From positions 5,747,912 to 5,811,911 of the forward strand of contig OY755196.1 in assembly GCA_963576735.1 (NCBI GenBank): a stretch of DNA of 64,000 nucleotides. Direction: 5' to 3'. The notes beneath the pieces are model-generated. The model was given only the letters and a program-made list of their open reading frames with translations. It was not told the origin of the DNA and did not search any database. A program made the position numbers and the translations under genes. The stretch is from Bedellia somnulentella (taxonomy: Eukaryota > Arthropoda > Insecta > Lepidoptera > Bedelliidae). Shown piece by piece: positions 54,501 through 61,044 of this stretch (position 1 is its first letter; each line of letters opens with the position of its first letter).

Positions 54501-55815
54501 TAGTACCCCCTTCGGGGATATTCGGCGTGAACGTTTATGTTATGTTTATGTTATGTAAATATTTTAAAGGGTGTTATTTAAACGGTTAGCAAAGTATTGG
54601 CATATTTGTGAGCAGAAATATTTAATTGGTAAGCTAAAATTGATAGTTGGACAGCAACTTGTGTTCAGCAAATATTAATAAATCAGTCTGCAATATATAT
54701 CATTCTGAACAGCAGTATTTTTTTTGTACAGCTGCGTATATATCAAAGCTGCTATCAGTGACCTGTAGTTAACTCAATTTTGGTAAGCACTCAGAGAAAA
54801 AGCAAAAAAATCAGTTTAGTGCCGCTTAAATTAGTCTAGGAAAAGGCACTAAATGGGCGCATCACTTACTGATGATTCATTTATTCATTCTCTCTCAGTG
54901 AGCAGGTTACTTTTAGTATTATGGCAGATATATTTTGATGGAATAATAAAGAAACCGTTTTAGTTTTATAATTATAATATTCAAGAAACAGTAACTTTTT
55001 TTTTATTTATTGTATAATTAATGATCGTTTTGATTTTGAAGGCCGGCCACGTTTCCTCTTTTCCCCTATGTTAATATTCTTTGCTCCAATTGGAGGCATG
55101 CTTTAAGCGGATCGCTAAGACAATCAGGTGTTTACATACGTAGAAATTAAAAAAAGCTGGACAGTCACATATTCCCTCTCTTCATTCCTTTGTGTCAATT
55201 GGCAGTGAGACAAGCCACTTACTGAAATTTTGTTTCTTGAAATCATTAAAATTTTCCCACTGTGCGTCGAAAACTTCACAATTAGTAGCGATTTTATAAC
55301 TGATTTTTCAATAAATACGCAAAACAATTATTTAAATTGCCATCCAAATTTAAAATATGCTATACAGTCAAATAAGTTGCATGTAGAAATGTTTTCTCTG
55401 CTGACCTAATGTACAATCTTGCTGCCCAAGTAACTATTCTGCGGATGGACTGTTTATTTTGCAGATACAAAATAACACTCGCTACCAGTTTGTGTTTAAA
55501 TTACAGACCATTGTCATGATTATTTGCAAAACACGAATTGCAGCCTGATTTTAATTATTGCTAACAAAATCTTTGTATGCTAACCACATGATTTATTAGC
55601 GGCTATTTCTTGCAAACCTAATTTTTAAATGGCATACACAGTAATTACTTCTCTATTTTAAATACCAATGATTTTGAATAAGTAATTAGCACTTACCGAA
55701 TTTTAGTCCGTCGAAGTTTTCCGTTCATCTCTTTGTCACTGCCAGCAGTTGATCCCGGACCTTTGAACCTAAACCCGCTATTCTTCGACTTACCAAGAAA
55801 ACTAGTTGAACCCAT
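24540..55815 (-). CDS. SDCCAG8: SDCCAG8-like centrosomal coiled-coil protein (16 exons, long isoform)
   Basis: Exons, read on -: 55815-55697 ([17 protein letters not shown]), 52905-52788, 52237-52054, 51224-51109, 48517-48350, 47666-47532, 47183-47089, 45367-45208, 39828-39700, 37912-37807, 37322-37189, 36312-36208, 36020-35933, 35606-35489, 33046-32961 and 25423-24540. All junctions have GT/AG and compatible phases. The sum is 2,745 nt, or 914 residues. After a basic N-terminus, the segment [17 protein letters not shown], then SQYCRDELNN and ISENENLHE, lines up with the conserved start of SDCCAG8. The rest is near-continuous coiled coil to [19 protein letters not shown], which matches the conserved C-terminal block. 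SDCCAG8 acts at centrosomes and ciliary basal bodies in vertebrates; the insect role is inferred. The last exon is disordered, with a Tyr/Asn/Gln-rich stretch. Introns carry nearly all the mobile DNA of this half of the window. Confidence 0.85.
25455..26785 (-). mobile_element. 5'-truncated TATG-tailed LINE, second young copy
   Basis: Almost identical to 11.8-13.17 kb. The RT frame is open at 26778-25861 ([19 protein letters not shown]). A frame change near 25850 separates the C-terminal part at 25839-25495. The tail (CATACATACATATTCTCACG) is at the left. It lies in the last SDCCAG8 intron, 32 bp upstream of the terminal exon, in the same orientation as the gene. Confidence 0.85.
26871..27128 (-). 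repeat. 3' LTR
   Basis: In element orientation it starts TGTGCCTACTATGTACTC and ends ATCCGCCAAA. It is identical to the 5' LTR except for one C/T near position 27090. Confidence 0.9.
27129..27141 (-). other. Polypurine tract
   Basis: GGAAGGGAAGTGG on - lies immediately upstream of the 3' LTR. It is the expected plus-strand primer. Confidence 0.75.
27381..27656 (-). CDS. Third ORF of the gypsy element: small membrane protein
   Basis: A 91-residue ORF, starting 63 nt after the pol stop and ending 239 nt before the polypurine tract. The N-terminus MGKTQSRE fits an N-myristoylation signal (Gly2, Ser6). Residues about 33-54 are a strongly hydrophobic helix ([19 protein letters not shown]) followed by GKCCKRK, a basic and possibly palmitoylated juxtamembrane patch. 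The remaining 35 residues are polar. It is much too short for a gypsy env and shows no signal peptide or fusion motif. I do not recognise a family. A membrane-targeting accessory role is inference. It could also be an unexpressed spacer ORF, but its open frame in a young element argues against decay. Confidence 0.6.
   Translation of the reverse strand: MGKTQSREEVIIAQNGAGNSASSNLLHEITHSKLDLILLIIFGIAFIATCYFIGKCCKRKYSAFLQRELQGSQASRRLNDGNRPSPVYSVN
27720..30914 (-). CDS. pol: Pol polyprotein of the gypsy element (protease-RT-RNase H-integrase)
   Basis: 1,064 residues, uninterrupted. The aspartic protease is at about 46-58 with DTGA at 49-52. In [13 protein letters not shown] is near 317 and catalytic FVDD (a variant of YVDD) is at 348-351. 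RNase H has acidic residues in VADAS (502), DREL (541) and FTDHK (568). In integrase, the HHCC finger is H692/H696/C726/C729 and DDE is D757, D816 and E852, with the usual 35-residue spacing. After integrase comes a GPYKVI-type segment. The domain order places it in Ty3/gypsy rather than copia. It overlaps gag by 52 nt in the -1 frame, so expression probably uses a -1 frameshift. No stops were found, so the element could be active. Confidence 0.92.
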   Translation of the reverse strand: MYRSVLLEENSRPFGKLKSVQPVADVCTISPSHRLCVTDSNSGLRFLVDTGANVSVLPATKKSFRNDSSDGYKLYAANGTEIRTYGTKNLVLNLKLRRPYLWTFILADVKQPILGADFLSHHKLLVDINGRKIIDAVTNLNVIGSIVNYEYVNIKTIDVTNSYYDLLSAYPDITKPVCYKDTPKHNVVHHIETTGSPVFARSRPLPPDKYAKVKKEFDYMQQIGICRPSKSCWASPLHVVLKKNGELRPCGDYRNLNSITKPDRYPIPRIHDFQYLLAGKKIFSRIDLQRAYHFVPVAPEDIEKTAIITPFGLYEFPRMTFGLRNASQTFQRFMNNVVYHGLNFLFNFVDDTIIASDSEAEHRLHLNIVFERLNQHGVTINLAKCEFGKEEIDFLGYHVSNKGIQPLEDRVKALAEYPKPETVEQLRRFLGMINFYRSHLPKAAKYQEPLNLYLHNKKRKDKSRISWTEEAENAFTLCKNSLREAALLAHPVAGAPLALVADASNTCAGAVLEQKVGKSWQPLSFFSCKFSEAQKRYSAYDRELLAIYMATKHFRNMIEGQNVTVFTDHKPLVYALNKKTTSTDTPRRLRHLDFISQFCTSIQHIQGSENKVADALSRIEQIDMPSPMNYEELSKFQKEDEELKLMQKSKNLKFKTITYPNSNMPIYCEISKESARPYLPEQFRVAVFKTIHGISHPGTRATRKMIGNRYFWKSMNKDINDWTRSCLDCQKSKIQRHTISPLGSFPTSERFQHLHIDIVGPLSYCQGYKYLLTMIDRATNWPEAIPLQDITAESVAEGVYNQWITRFGCPLRITTDQGRQFESHLFTNLTRCMGIKKIHTTAYHPQANGKIERWHRTLKAALMSRGNTENWVTELPTVLLGLRASLRDDTETSAAELVYGTPIKLPGDFFEPTTQKIPDSDTFLQNLRKRIRMYSAVPRKPYHQRNMFIHPELKTCTYVFVRCDHSTRPLTPPYSGPYKVIKRDDKTFDIKFSDKTRTVSIDRLKPAFLIHSDTEIESSQTKKVEIFRSSKDPNTGNKDGNEKQNSPLRTRSGRLIKRTVWFNN
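30863..31696 (-). CDS. gag: Gag of the gypsy element
   Basis: 277 residues. It forms the particle and packages RNA. The middle contains a typical retrotransposon Gag capsid-like region ([15 protein letters not shown] near residue 25 to [11 protein letters not shown] near 150). A short coiled coil ([16 protein letters not shown]) and an Arg-rich patch precede a zinc motif CYYH...C...C of the form C-x2-H-x9-C-x3-C near residues 250-268. This CHCC arrangement, in place of the common CCHC knuckle, is known for CsRn1-type elements. The ATG at 31696 follows the primer site by about 75 nt. Confidence 0.88.
   Translation of the reverse strand: MAQSEPSQRTTPELSTVTVSSRLPEFWCDQPRLWFVQIEAILTPQKLSDEAKFNLVVTKLGKDVIKQVSDILLTPPATKKYEALKTRLLTVYEESENRQLQKLLSEIELGDQKPSHLLRNMRDLARSKIPDETLNIMWQGHLPSSIRAVLAVSEVKDLENLAAIADKIMENTRPLHVTEVSSCSKNTSRSDEFTALQAQIAQLNLQVMELQRSRPRQRNFNDFRRYHSRSVSRGRKVNHAVSNDTGRLCYYHRRFRHRANKCTDPCSWKKIADHSEN
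31770..31788 (-). other. Primer-binding site, tRNA-Trp
   Basis: On - the sequence TGGTGACCCCGACGTGATC lies one base after the 5' LTR. It is complementary to the 3' end of tRNA-Trp (…TCACGTCGGGGTCA plus CCA). I recalled the tRNA sequence and did not search for it. Confidence 0.8.
31790..32047 (-). repeat. 5' LTR
   Basis: 257 of 258 positions match the 3' LTR. It contains the element promoter by analogy; no TATA box was assigned. Confidence 0.9.
32175..32455 (-). mobile_element. SINE S1, diverged antisense copy
   Basis: ATATACTCACGGCTATAAAT, then CCAACCGCATCACCCAACAG, CTTAATACTCCAAGTCACCT and GGACACTACTCCGC, follow S1 order, with about 20 bp of extra sequence. Confidence 0.65.
33438..34010 (-). 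CDS. SDCCAG8: Alternative 3' exons of SDCCAG8 (coiled-coil tail ending in LAWYDDD)
   Basis: Exon 34010-33698 (TTTACAG|A, ending AAG|GTAGGC) takes the phase-2 donor of exon 35606-35489, giving [20 protein letters not shown]. Exon 33461-33438 (TTTTTGCAG) adds LAWYDDD and a stop. The total for this form is 2,112 nt, or 703 residues, close to human SDCCAG8 (713). The new sequence continues the coiled coil through RNLW and then has an Arg/Ser/Tyr-rich linker and the acidic end DDSDEDFVK. An AATAAA on - near 33380 could end this mRNA. It is probably the ancestral-type C-terminus. Confidence 0.75.
33569..33645. repeat. 26-bp tandem repeat, about 3 units
   Basis: The unit TTCAAACCCAATCTATACTA plus CTTCCC recurs at 33569, 33595 and 33621 with few changes, in the intron just before the LAWYDDD exon. 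Confidence 0.85.
34403..35259 (-). CDS. SDCCAG8: Alternative terminal exon of SDCCAG8, acidic disordered tail
   Basis: The acceptor is TTGGCAACAG|GA. If joined to exon 36020-35933 (skipping 35606-35489), the phase gives [20 protein letters not shown] and an open frame to the TGA at 34403 (a total of 2,514 nt, 837 residues). If joined to 35606-35489, the frame shifts to [11 protein letters not shown] and stops at 35124. An alternative AG 13 nt downstream would restore the long frame. The long tail starts with Arg/Ser repeats and a Lys-rich patch ([15 protein letters not shown]), then becomes Glu/Asn/Asp-rich. There is no known domain. Its coding reality rests on the length of the open frame and the splice signal. 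Confidence 0.6.
36365..36510 (+). mobile_element. SINE S2 5' fragment
   Basis: The head GTGTTAGCTCAGTGGGGAAC and the body GTGTGTCTTTTCTAAAGTGG, then CGGCGAGGGAAAACATCG, match S2. The 3' half is lost. Confidence 0.6.
36851..37085 (-). mobile_element. LINE-type 3' end with TTAC tail
   Basis: On - it ends CCAAATAAACATTTTAC plus three TTAC units: a poly(A) signal and a microsatellite tail, as in CR1/L2-group LINEs. It is preceded by CAGCGTACTCAGCGTTTGTG. It has no ORF. It could be a LINE-derived SINE. Confidence 0.5.
38001..39013. mobile_element. Long-TIR element (about 315-bp inverted ends)
   Basis: AAGGTTACATAAATTCATAA at the left returns as TTATGAATTTATGTAACCTT at the right. The match continues inward with small gaps through CCCCATCGTTCCGAGGTG and AACGCGTTGAAAAGTTCGAT to the TTTGCACA block near 38318 and 38705. 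The interior is about 380 bp and non-coding. It is a non-autonomous transposon of unknown superfamily in an SDCCAG8 intron. The exact ends may extend to the TCCGGT near 37982. Confidence 0.75.
39055..39145. repeat. Fragment of fold-back family F
   Basis: TTATTGATTTTCGGATATTT, then ATTCGCGATTGTGC, match one arm of 23765-23945. Confidence 0.55.
39209..39387. mobile_element. hAT-like MITE with perfect 8-bp TSD
   Basis: A 179-bp element with ends TAGAGTTTCTG and CAGAAACCCTA. It is flanked by GCTGGCAT at 39201-39208 and 39388-39395. The interior is rich in CTCGAG motifs arranged symmetrically. It has no ORF. Confidence 0.85.
39515..39680 (-). mobile_element. SINE S1, strongly diverged
   Basis: Blocks GCAATGGGTAGCCAGGGA, AACCCCAAGTCACCTCATAC and CCAACACTACATAGCT are in S1 order. 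Confidence 0.5.
39959..40147 (-). mobile_element. SINE S2, 5'-truncated antisense copy
   Basis: The tail ACATAACATAAACGTTCACG, then CCGAATATCCCCGAAGGGG, through to AGGCCTATCGCCGTATTT. The tRNA head is missing. Confidence 0.75.
40509..43480 (-). pseudogene. ORF2 of LINE A: endonuclease plus reverse transcriptase, interrupted
   Basis: The ATG at 43480 overlaps the ORF1 stop in ATGGATAA, a common LINE arrangement. The endonuclease has [35 protein letters not shown] and [11 protein letters not shown] (42362-40509) has a RGKSPGHD block, [41 protein letters not shown] and catalytic YADD. Two defects are visible: an in-frame TAG at 43390-43388, and a plus-strand insertion of about 125 bp at 42453-42577 that splits the domains and shifts frame. 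The remaining frames are open, so inactivation is recent. There is no host function. Confidence 0.85.
42453..42577 (+). mobile_element. Short LINE 3' end nested in LINE A ORF2
   Basis: A plus-strand AATAAATATTTCTATTTC tail (AATAAA then repeats) identifies the 3' terminus of another truncated LINE. Coding of LINE A ends at FCSN on one side and resumes at VIPVLQPSN on the other. Confidence 0.65.
43473..44846 (-). CDS. ORF1 protein of LINE A (RNA-binding type)
   Basis: 457 residues, open. The N-terminal region has CNHCN and [13 protein letters not shown]. There is a coiled coil around residues 150-200 ([13 protein letters not shown]), a low-complexity middle with a run of eight alanines near 280, and a C-terminal fold with [30 protein letters not shown] and FRRFVNF that reads like an RRM-type LINE ORF1 domain. 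The role by analogy is RNA binding and chaperone activity. Repeated alanine codons (GCC/GCT) make a GC-rich island in otherwise AT-rich DNA. The domain assignment is by pattern only. Confidence 0.75.
   Translation of the reverse strand: MSHSKICSALYQFAQALRIDRLCVSVARMTHVIMESNVLKCNHCNIVISELLAFVQNKYDVMDEQSLARIISTAFSTEEVGVAKNLFFQSVTTSRRNIKRKKDGKTQRDIEDILGLFKSIDPEEIPIFVARDLQKLPPVSFDHVDVTKLLKDILVLQRELREIKETYATQDELRILRSEVTNLKTASIVNSFESANCDYINMRRGSSKLTEDYQCNSGPIGMVHISPNTENPLHVQSQSFTHNISARVENKDTDTADRQASTTMSHAQVGRASVRAPAAAAAAAACTQRRTSETVSDSCNFLVPQPLIEKKSFANIVKEGEWNLEKYDEKWIEVQKKRLKNKFIGNKGKATVEPHGRFSAAETKIQFFITNVNKTTTAEDIASYILEKTKVVVEPEKVLMKSPKNYDAYTILVPRSKFSVFMDAGLWPDGISFRRFVNFYKKASEEDKRRSKIELNG
44856..45025. 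mobile_element. Hairpin insertion flanked by a 15-bp direct repeat
   Basis: AAACTACTAGCTCTT occurs at 44856-44870 and 45011-45025. Between them are perfect 35-bp inverted arms, 44881-44915 and 44934-44968 (AATAAATAAAGGAAAGAAAA... TTTCGACACAGGCG), with an 18-nt loop. An A-rich run ends the insert. The long duplication suggests target-primed insertion rather than cut-and-paste. Confidence 0.7.
45375..46530 (-). pseudogene. LINE B, 5'-truncated relative of LINE A
   Basis: The frame 46439-45594 encodes [20 protein letters not shown], a YADD block ([12 protein letters not shown]), [16 protein letters not shown] and [13 protein letters not shown]. It resembles LINE A over its whole length. The 3' UTR ends TTTTGATTTGATTTGATTTG at about 45378, next to the acceptor of SDCCAG8 exon 45367-45208. 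Confidence 0.8.
46536..46885 (+). mobile_element. LINE 3' end, plus strand
   Basis: GTGCATGACAAATTTTTG, then TGGCGAATAAACG and a CTTT-rich tail, mark a 3' terminus. A short coding remnant may lie near 46540-46680. It abuts the truncated 5' end of LINE B. Confidence 0.5.
46886..48127. other. SDCCAG8 introns without recognised repeats
   Basis: Apart from exons 47183-47089 and 47666-47532, no element could be assigned here. Confidence 0.4.
48128..48337 (+). mobile_element. SINE S1 sense copy, internal deletion
   Basis: TAGTGTCGGGTTAGAATAGC, then CCCAACTTCCAAAAGTGGCA and ATATAGCCGTGAATATATG. It ends 13 bp from the donor of exon 48517-48350. Confidence 0.65.
48955..49035 (-). mobile_element. SINE S2 fragment
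   Basis: CTTCCTCACCGTTTACAACC, then CCTGACAAAGAAACC, match the antisense S2 body. It is very diverged. Confidence 0.35.
49103..51040 (-). pseudogene. LINE E, 5'-truncated, RT with one frameshift
   Basis: 51018-50074 encodes [73 protein letters not shown] and catalytic FADD. The frame then shifts near 50080. 50092-49358 continues with [26 protein letters not shown] and [16 protein letters not shown]. The 3' UTR ends in an AAAT repeat (49103-49125). It is of CR1/Jockey-group type. It is in the SDCCAG8 intron, sense with the gene. Confidence 0.8.
51470..51640 (+). mobile_element. SINE S1, degenerate sense copy
   Basis: GCGACTTAGGGTTTTGAGG, CTTCCAAAAGTGGATGAG and a closing TTTATGACCCTGGTGAATA. 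The tail is lost. Confidence 0.5.
51680..51900 (+). mobile_element. 3' fragment of the TATG-tailed LINE
   Basis: GTGTCACTAGAGGACGACCA, then CGGAGGCCACATTCGTATCA and CAGGATCGTACGAAGTGG, to AATGACGTAACTATGTGTATG. This corresponds to 12950-13170. Confidence 0.65.
51905..52027 (-). mobile_element. SINE S1, truncated antisense copy
   Basis: From ATACATATACTTACGGCTAT to GCAAAATAAAGGTTGTTA, then cut off 27 bp before the donor of exon 52237-52054. Confidence 0.75.
53428..53675 (+). mobile_element. SINE S1 sense copy
   Basis: CGTGGTGCCGCACTACGC, TCGTAAGAGGCGACAGGG, CTTAACTTCCAAAAGTGG, to ATAGCCGTGAGTATTTATATG and a TATG tail. It is in SDCCAG8 intron 1. Confidence 0.75.
54000..54185 (+). mobile_element. 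Decayed 3' fragment of the TATG-tailed LINE
   Basis: CGTCCGAAGTACGAAGGGAA, then AAGATTGCCAGGTGTAG and TGTCTACTCCAAAC. It corresponds to 13015-13150. Confidence 0.4.
54198..54556 (+). mobile_element. SINE S2, full sense copy
   Basis: Head GTGATAGCCCAGTGGGTAGA with the B-box-like GTGTTCAAATCCTGG; the tail TTCGGCGTGAACGTTTATG is followed by TTATG repeats. It lies in intron 1 of SDCCAG8. Confidence 0.8.
54560..55690. other. SDCCAG8 intron 1, no element recognised
   Basis: AT-rich, with no coding frame that fits splice sites. A CGTTTTGATTTTGAAGGCCG segment near 55025 is unassigned. Confidence 0.35.
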
Positions 55816-56104
55816 TACTATAATATTAATCTGAATTCTGAGTTAATAGAAATCGAACATTTTGCGTACGACCTGGGTAGATGTCGATAGAGAAATAAAG
55901 TGATTTTTGGGTGTTTCGTCTTCCTATTTTTTGTCGCTTTTTGGTACTATGTAAAACTATATTTTTATCCCTTTCTTATTGATGTTAGACGGTATTTAAC
56001 CTCCTAATACTACCAGGACTGTTATAGTTCGAGAGTCAGTTGAAGATTATTTGTATGACATTATCGAGTATATTTAATAATTTATCAGTGTAATTATTCG
56101 ACTA

Positions 56105-56235
56105 CATACCTGCATACAGAAAGGGGTAGCCAAAGTTTCAGAGCCAGGAACTCCTCAGCGACATTTGGAAGTTGATAGGAGACAAGATGGTGGAAATAAA
56201 GTATCGCTGGTGATGGGTCTCCAACCGTTTATTGG
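56105..56235 (-). mobile_element. SINE S1 antisense fragment
   Basis: CAGAAAGGGGTAGCCAAAGT, GGAACTCCTCAGCGAC, AAGTATCGCTGGTGATGGGT. Confidence 0.65.
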
Positions 56236-56239
56236 ACTA

Positions 56240-57030
56240 TCTCTTCAATTACGGAGAACCTGTATCCAATATGTATACATGTATCCAATATTAAATTATC
56301 CATGAATTTTAAAAAATAACAACAAAACATTTTGGATGGTAAAGTAGGTAAGTTGGGTTAGGCGCAAATTTGTCCCACTCTAAAGTGGGCCAGAGAAGAG
56401 ATTGCGATTGATAGAAAGTTATGTCGTAAAGTCTTTCCACCTTAATAATAAGTGGTCTTGCGGACCAGATTTCAGATAATCATCGTAGAAAATGACTAGG
56501 TGAATATTGGTCCTGTTACTGTACTGTTAATAAGGCCCAAACACCATGTTACGATTTATTTATTACTAACGGTTGACTGGAAGTACTGTCTTCAACAAAT
56601 ACAATCTTCAGATAAAGCCTCAGCATTCAAGAATAGCGTAATTTACATGCAAGGAATTAACCTATTTTCCAGTTTAAAAATAGTTTTTGAAAGCCTTCCA
56701 TCAAGATTAAACAAAAAAGAAAAAGTGTAAAGAGGTTGCAATTAAAATGCGGTTTCGGCTCCCGAACCTCGCGCCTGGCACTATCCTTCGTGTCGATAGA
56801 CAACCTCTTTGCTTGCGGGCGGGAATACTGTTTTCTGAAATCACGCGATTTTTTTTCAGACTGACTCCCGCCATCAATTTACAGACAAAACAAAAATTTG
56901 GTGTCAGTAGTTTTTTTGTTACTTGCTTTGAAAACCTTTCGAAAATTCGTTTTCGATATTTTTTTGCATTCTGATTGGGGAGCAAATGGTAAAAACAAAA
57001 GCATCGTTTGTGATGGTTCTCCACATTTAT
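56240..57030. other. Upstream of SDCCAG8, no gene seen
   Basis: Short open frames lack splice context or recognisable motifs. 56740-56830 is locally GC-richer (TTCGGCTCCCGAACCTCGCG) and unassigned. Confidence 0.35.
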
Positions 57031-57034
57031 CACA

Positions 57035-57150
57035 CATATATACAAACATATACTCACGGTTATAAATCCCTAAAGCCAGAGATTAAGAATCAGAAAATTT
57101 TTCAGCTACTTTTGGAAGTTAAGTGAGGAAAAGAGTGATAAATAAATGTC
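57035..57150 (-). mobile_element. SINE S1 antisense fragment
   Basis: ACATATACTCACGGTTATAA, then CAGCTACTTTTGGAAGTTAA and GTGAGGAAAAGAG. Confidence 0.6.
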
Positions 57151-57314
57151 TATCAGAATATACCAAAATAAAACACTCCTATCGGTAGTTTATTGTACAC
57201 ACTTTGGGCTCCATACAATCCGTCGCATCGTAAAATTCGTTGGCCAGTGTCTAGCAGTTGACGAATAATGATAACATTCGTTTAAATTTTTAGTCATTTT
57301 AATAAATCCAGAGA

Positions 57315-58008
57315 TAACATACATATACAGTTCTCCAAAATTAATAATGCGCATGCAGATCTTCGGTAATTCTCGTATTCCGGAAAAACCCCAATAATTG
57401 AATCGTAAGTGCCCTAAGCGATGCACTTGCATTTTGCACCTTGTTTTAAAGTAATAAGAGTTAATATCATGTGTTCTCAAACGAAAACTATTCGGGCGGG
57501 CGGTGGCTGTCGCCGGGCCGTCAAAGGTCCGTCAATGTCAATCGTCTTTCTTTACATTTTGTTGGTGACCACACGTGTTTTCTCTGTGTGGAATCATATA
57601 GAGCTGCTATCATACACCCTTCTTGGGTTTGTTTTCAAATGTGAATTTAATTTTAACTTTATCCATTTACCCCTGACTTTTGTATTAGGCTTGTCTCAGA
57701 ACTCTACCTAAACGGTTGATCCGATCACAGCCAAATTTTGCACGATGGTTGAAGACATCAAGGATAAGGTTTTAAAAGTACTATACAATTTTCGAAGTAA
57801 ATCAATCCAACAAAGATTGTAGCATATTCGCAACCGTGTGGATATCCTCGCATTTCGGACTTAACGAACATCACGAAAATCGACATGGAATCATCGAATC
57901 AAATTCCGTTACTGATAAATTATGATATGCACGGGGAACACGATCGTTGCCGAATAGTGACGAAGATTTCTATGCGCATTATTAATTTTGGAGAACTGTA
58001 CATATGCT
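57315..58008. mobile_element. Possible TIR element with 45-bp inverted ends
   Basis: ACAGTTCTCCAAAATTAATA (57325) to GATCTTCG (57366) is repeated in inverted form at 57959-58003. The interior is about 590 bp with no transposase-like frame. No target duplication could be fixed, because an S1 copy joins the right end. Confidence 0.5.
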
Positions 58009-58235
58009 CACGGCTATAAATCCCTAAAAGGGTAAGCCAGAGCTTTTGAATAGGTAATTCCTCAGCCACTTTCAGAATTTGTGTGGGGATAAGATTGTAA
58101 AAGAAAGGTTTCTGGTTATTGGTTTCCAACCGCATCGCCAAAAATCCCTTAAAAGCCCCATTAACCTTAGCCGCTTCTTACGAACACCCACGGGAAGAAA
58201 TGCGGTAGTACTTTTTTAAGCCGACACTACATAGC
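57995..58235 (-). mobile_element. SINE S1 antisense copy
   Basis: ACATATGCTCACGGCTATAA to TTTAAGCCGACACTACATAG; complete but with several changes. Confidence 0.75.
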
Positions 58236-58719
58236 AAATAACTTCCTGCAAAGTATACTTCACCTCTTTTAAATATTACTAGAAGTAACGTAAATAGTAT
58301 TTGTGTCAAAACCCAGTGCCAGTTGGTGCCAATCGCTGTGATGGCGTGACGCAAAATATTACAGAGCAGGCAGTCGCTGAAAATAACTTATGGCAGCTTC
58401 ATGAAACTTTATTCGCTTATTGATCGGCCATTTTAAGTAAAATTATGCCTTTCCGCTGTCTTTCTGTGAGTTACGATACCTAGATGTTAGGTTTTGGAAA
58501 TTGATAAATATAAATATATTCCTATGGTGTGTCATCCATCATAATACCGTGATAAATATTATGTTCTTGTATCTAATGTGTATTTCACTTCCTTCGAATA
58601 CGTACCGGACCTATATATTATGAGATATAATTATTCAGACTGCATTTCCCCTAGATGCTGAACAAACACACCTTCTTTTAATGCAAAATAGTGTATAATT
58701 ATCTACATCTTCATTATTC
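58236..58719. other. Non-coding, no gene seen
   Basis: AT-rich, no assigned repeat. Confidence 0.35.
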
Positions 58720-58795
58720 ATCACATTGACACCCAAGCAAAGTGTGGGTACTTCGTATTCGTATGTTCTTGCCACCCCATCGGGGATATATTATA
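58720..58795 (+). mobile_element. SINE S2 3' fragment
   Basis: CAAGCAAAGTGTGGGTACTT, then TTGCCACCCCATCGGGGATA: the S2 tail hairpin is still recognisable. Confidence 0.5.
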
Positions 58796-58800
58796 CATAT

Positions 58801-58945
58801 AGATGACGTCCGTGACTGAGTGGATAGGTGACAAGCTTTTCAGTACGGAGGTTGCGGGTTCGATCCCTGCTGAGAGCAACATTTACGTGATGAGCAAAAA
58901 TTATTGTTTTTTAGTTTCGATGTTATTGATATGCGTATTATATAA
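58801..58945 (+). mobile_element. tRNA-derived SINE S3, copy 2
   Basis: A box GTGACTGAGTGGATAGG and B box GGGTTCGATCCC are well kept, then GAGAGCAACATTTACGTGAT. Compare copy 1 at 3361. Confidence 0.7.
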
Positions 58946-58949
58946 TCTA

Positions 58950-59240
58950 TACTTATAATAAATCTGTAGAGTATGTAAATACTGATGCCAAAAATGAATT
59001 CAGTAAATTTTTTGTCTGTCTGTCTGTCTGTCGGTTTGTATGTTCCTTATGGAAACAAAAACTACTCGACGGATTTTTACGAAACTTGGCACAATTATTC
59101 TTTATACTCCTGGGCAGGTTATAGTATACTTTTCAGCAGAGTAGTGAAGGGGAAATTTGGGAAATTTTGGGAAAACGGGAGAAGTTACTCCATTTTTTAA
59201 GCTTCCGTCGCGTGTGCAGCCTTAATGGTTAAACTTACAT
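58950..59240 (+). repeat. Dispersed repeat with CTGT microsatellite
   Basis: TATAATAAATCTGTAGAGTA, a TCTGTCTGTCTGTCTGTC run at about 59012, and ACGGATTTTTACGAAACTTG are common in lepidopteran mobile repeats (a pattern I recognise; the family is not named). The open frame across it is not a gene. Confidence 0.45.
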
Positions 59241-59539
59241 AGAAATCATGTATGACGGAAATATTTTTCATAAAATTCTGCAAAAAAACTTCCCGCAACA
59301 GTATATGTCTATCTTTTATGGTTGACACACAATAACACATGTAACTCCTGATAGCTTAGCAGTTCAGAGCATTTTGATTATATTTGTTTACTCTTACGTT
59401 TATAATATTCTCATTGAATGAATGAAAAATTGCATACATTTATTAATTGACTATTATATCTGAACTATTTGTTAATTAACTAACAATTTCGCGTAGTGAG
59501 TATTTTTAAGTGCATGAAACTGGTGCTCATCTACCCGAA

Positions 59540-59830
59540 GTATATCACCAATTGCCACCTAGTGTTTAAATACCCACGTTTTGCTTGGACAGTGTACTTA
59601 CGTGATAGGGGGCAGGCCTACCGCCGTTTTGAACATGACTAAATACAACTTATCCACATGGTTCTATATCTCATATATCTCACGATTTAGTCCCTCTGTG
59701 TTTACAACCATGATAAATTAACCACACATAAGACTTTGGAAAAGATACATTAAAGTAGGTCTGATCACGGATTTGAACCCATGCATGATAGGCGGGTGTT
59801 CTACCCATTTAGCTATCACGGTTATCACGA
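59540..59830 (-). mobile_element. SINE S2, diverged antisense copy
   Basis: ACCCACGTTTTGCTTGGACA, GGGGGCAGGCCTACCGCCGT, and the head CTACCCATTTAGCTATCACG at the right. Confidence 0.7.
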
Positions 59831-59943
59831 AAAGTAATGCTAATTTAACAAAATTTCGTTAAATTTTTTGTTTAAGAAAAAATGGTGATAACCGAATTGG
59901 TGAACCACTCATCTAACATGCAGAGATTTGGGTACCTTATAAC

Positions 59944-60536
59944 TAGACCCCGTTATCTTTGTAGCATTTTGGTGGCACCTGATTTTAGTGATGGGGTAAG
60001 TTATATTAATATTAATAGTTATTATCATATTTGATGTACAAAGAAAGCTTTCCATACTTATCCTGCACCCCAAAGGTAAAATAGTATATCAAAAATTAAA
60101 AAGTGTTTTATCTAAAAATCCGGGATATATGACGATACAAAATATAGATAATTTGTTAAAAAATAAAGAAACAGAAGTTAAAGAATCAGTAAATAAAAAA
60201 ACTTTACAAAACTTCAAAATGATAAACTTTTTGCCACTACATCGGTAGAAGTTGAACGATCTTTTTCTTGCTTAAAATGGATATTTTCTAATAGGAGACA
60301 AAGCCTTACTCCCGTAAATATGGAACGAATCCAAGTTATTTACTACGAGTGTCACATACTAAACAAATGTCAATGTCAATAAAATATATGAATGTAAATA
60401 TATAAAATATAAAATATTAATGTACCTACTTATCTATTTTATTATAATAATAAAGACAACAGAGATTAATTTATTATCAATTACCCCATCACTAAAATCA
60501 GTTGCCACCAAAATGCTACAAAGATAACGGGGTCTA
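59944..60536 (+). mobile_element. hAT transposon, internally deleted
   Basis: 593 bp with 56-bp TIRs (TAGACCCCGTTATCTTTGTA...) that differ at one base, flanked by CTTATAAC at 59936-59943 and 60537-60544 (8-bp TSD). Only the transposase C-terminus remains. The low divergence of the TIRs suggests recent mobilisation in trans. Confidence 0.9.
60239..60380 (+). pseudogene. hAT transposase C-terminal (dimerisation) remnant
   Basis: The frame reads TSVEVERSFSCLKWIFSNRR and then SLTPVNMERIQVIYYE. This is the VERSFS...NRR...L hallmark of the hAT C-terminal dimerisation domain. The rest of the enzyme, including the catalytic residues, is deleted. Confidence 0.85.
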
Positions 60537-60599
60537 CTTATAACAATGTCACGTGACGTTCAGAAGTTTAAGTACCTCGCCAGGCTCGTGTCATTGGAT

Positions 60600-60915
60600 T
60601 TAAATATAAATGTAAATAAAACAACGAAATTAAAAACTCATTAAATTTAATGTTATGAGATATTTCATATCGACACGATATAAGACTAATAAAATAGATA
60701 TTAGTACATATTTATACCTATTATTTAAAAGATATCATTTATGTTAATAAAATCCGAACAAAAATATATGAGCAATATTTGATTAAGGACACATTTTTCA
60801 CAACAAGTTTTTTTTAGATATATTTGAGTAATTTTAAAGAACTTGCGGTCGACAAAAATAGATTCTCAATGACTTATAAAAATTACTTATGTCTTCCTAC
60901 TATTGCATTTTCTGC
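60600..60915. other. AT-rich spacer, no gene seen
   Basis: No supported feature. Confidence 0.35.
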
Positions 60916-60919
60916 AGAG

Positions 60920-61040
60920 CAAGCTCGAGCACTATTTTATCGACACGATAACGGTTAGAATGAGATGGCAGTATACGATACTAAGTAAGTGCGTAAGAGA
61001 TGGCTGCTTTATCCCACGCGATAACTAGTTTAAACACGCC
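60920..61040 (-). repeat. Dispersed repeat R1, copy 3
   Basis: On - it reads CTAGTTATCGCGTGGGATAA, CAGCCATCTCTTACGCAC and CTGCCATCTCATTCTAACCG, aligning to 11060-11160. Confidence 0.55.
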
Positions 61041-61044
61041 CCGT

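Noticed and set aside
58985..59200. 71-codon open frame
   Set aside because: It crosses a CTGT microsatellite and a dispersed repeat. There is no splice context or homology cue.
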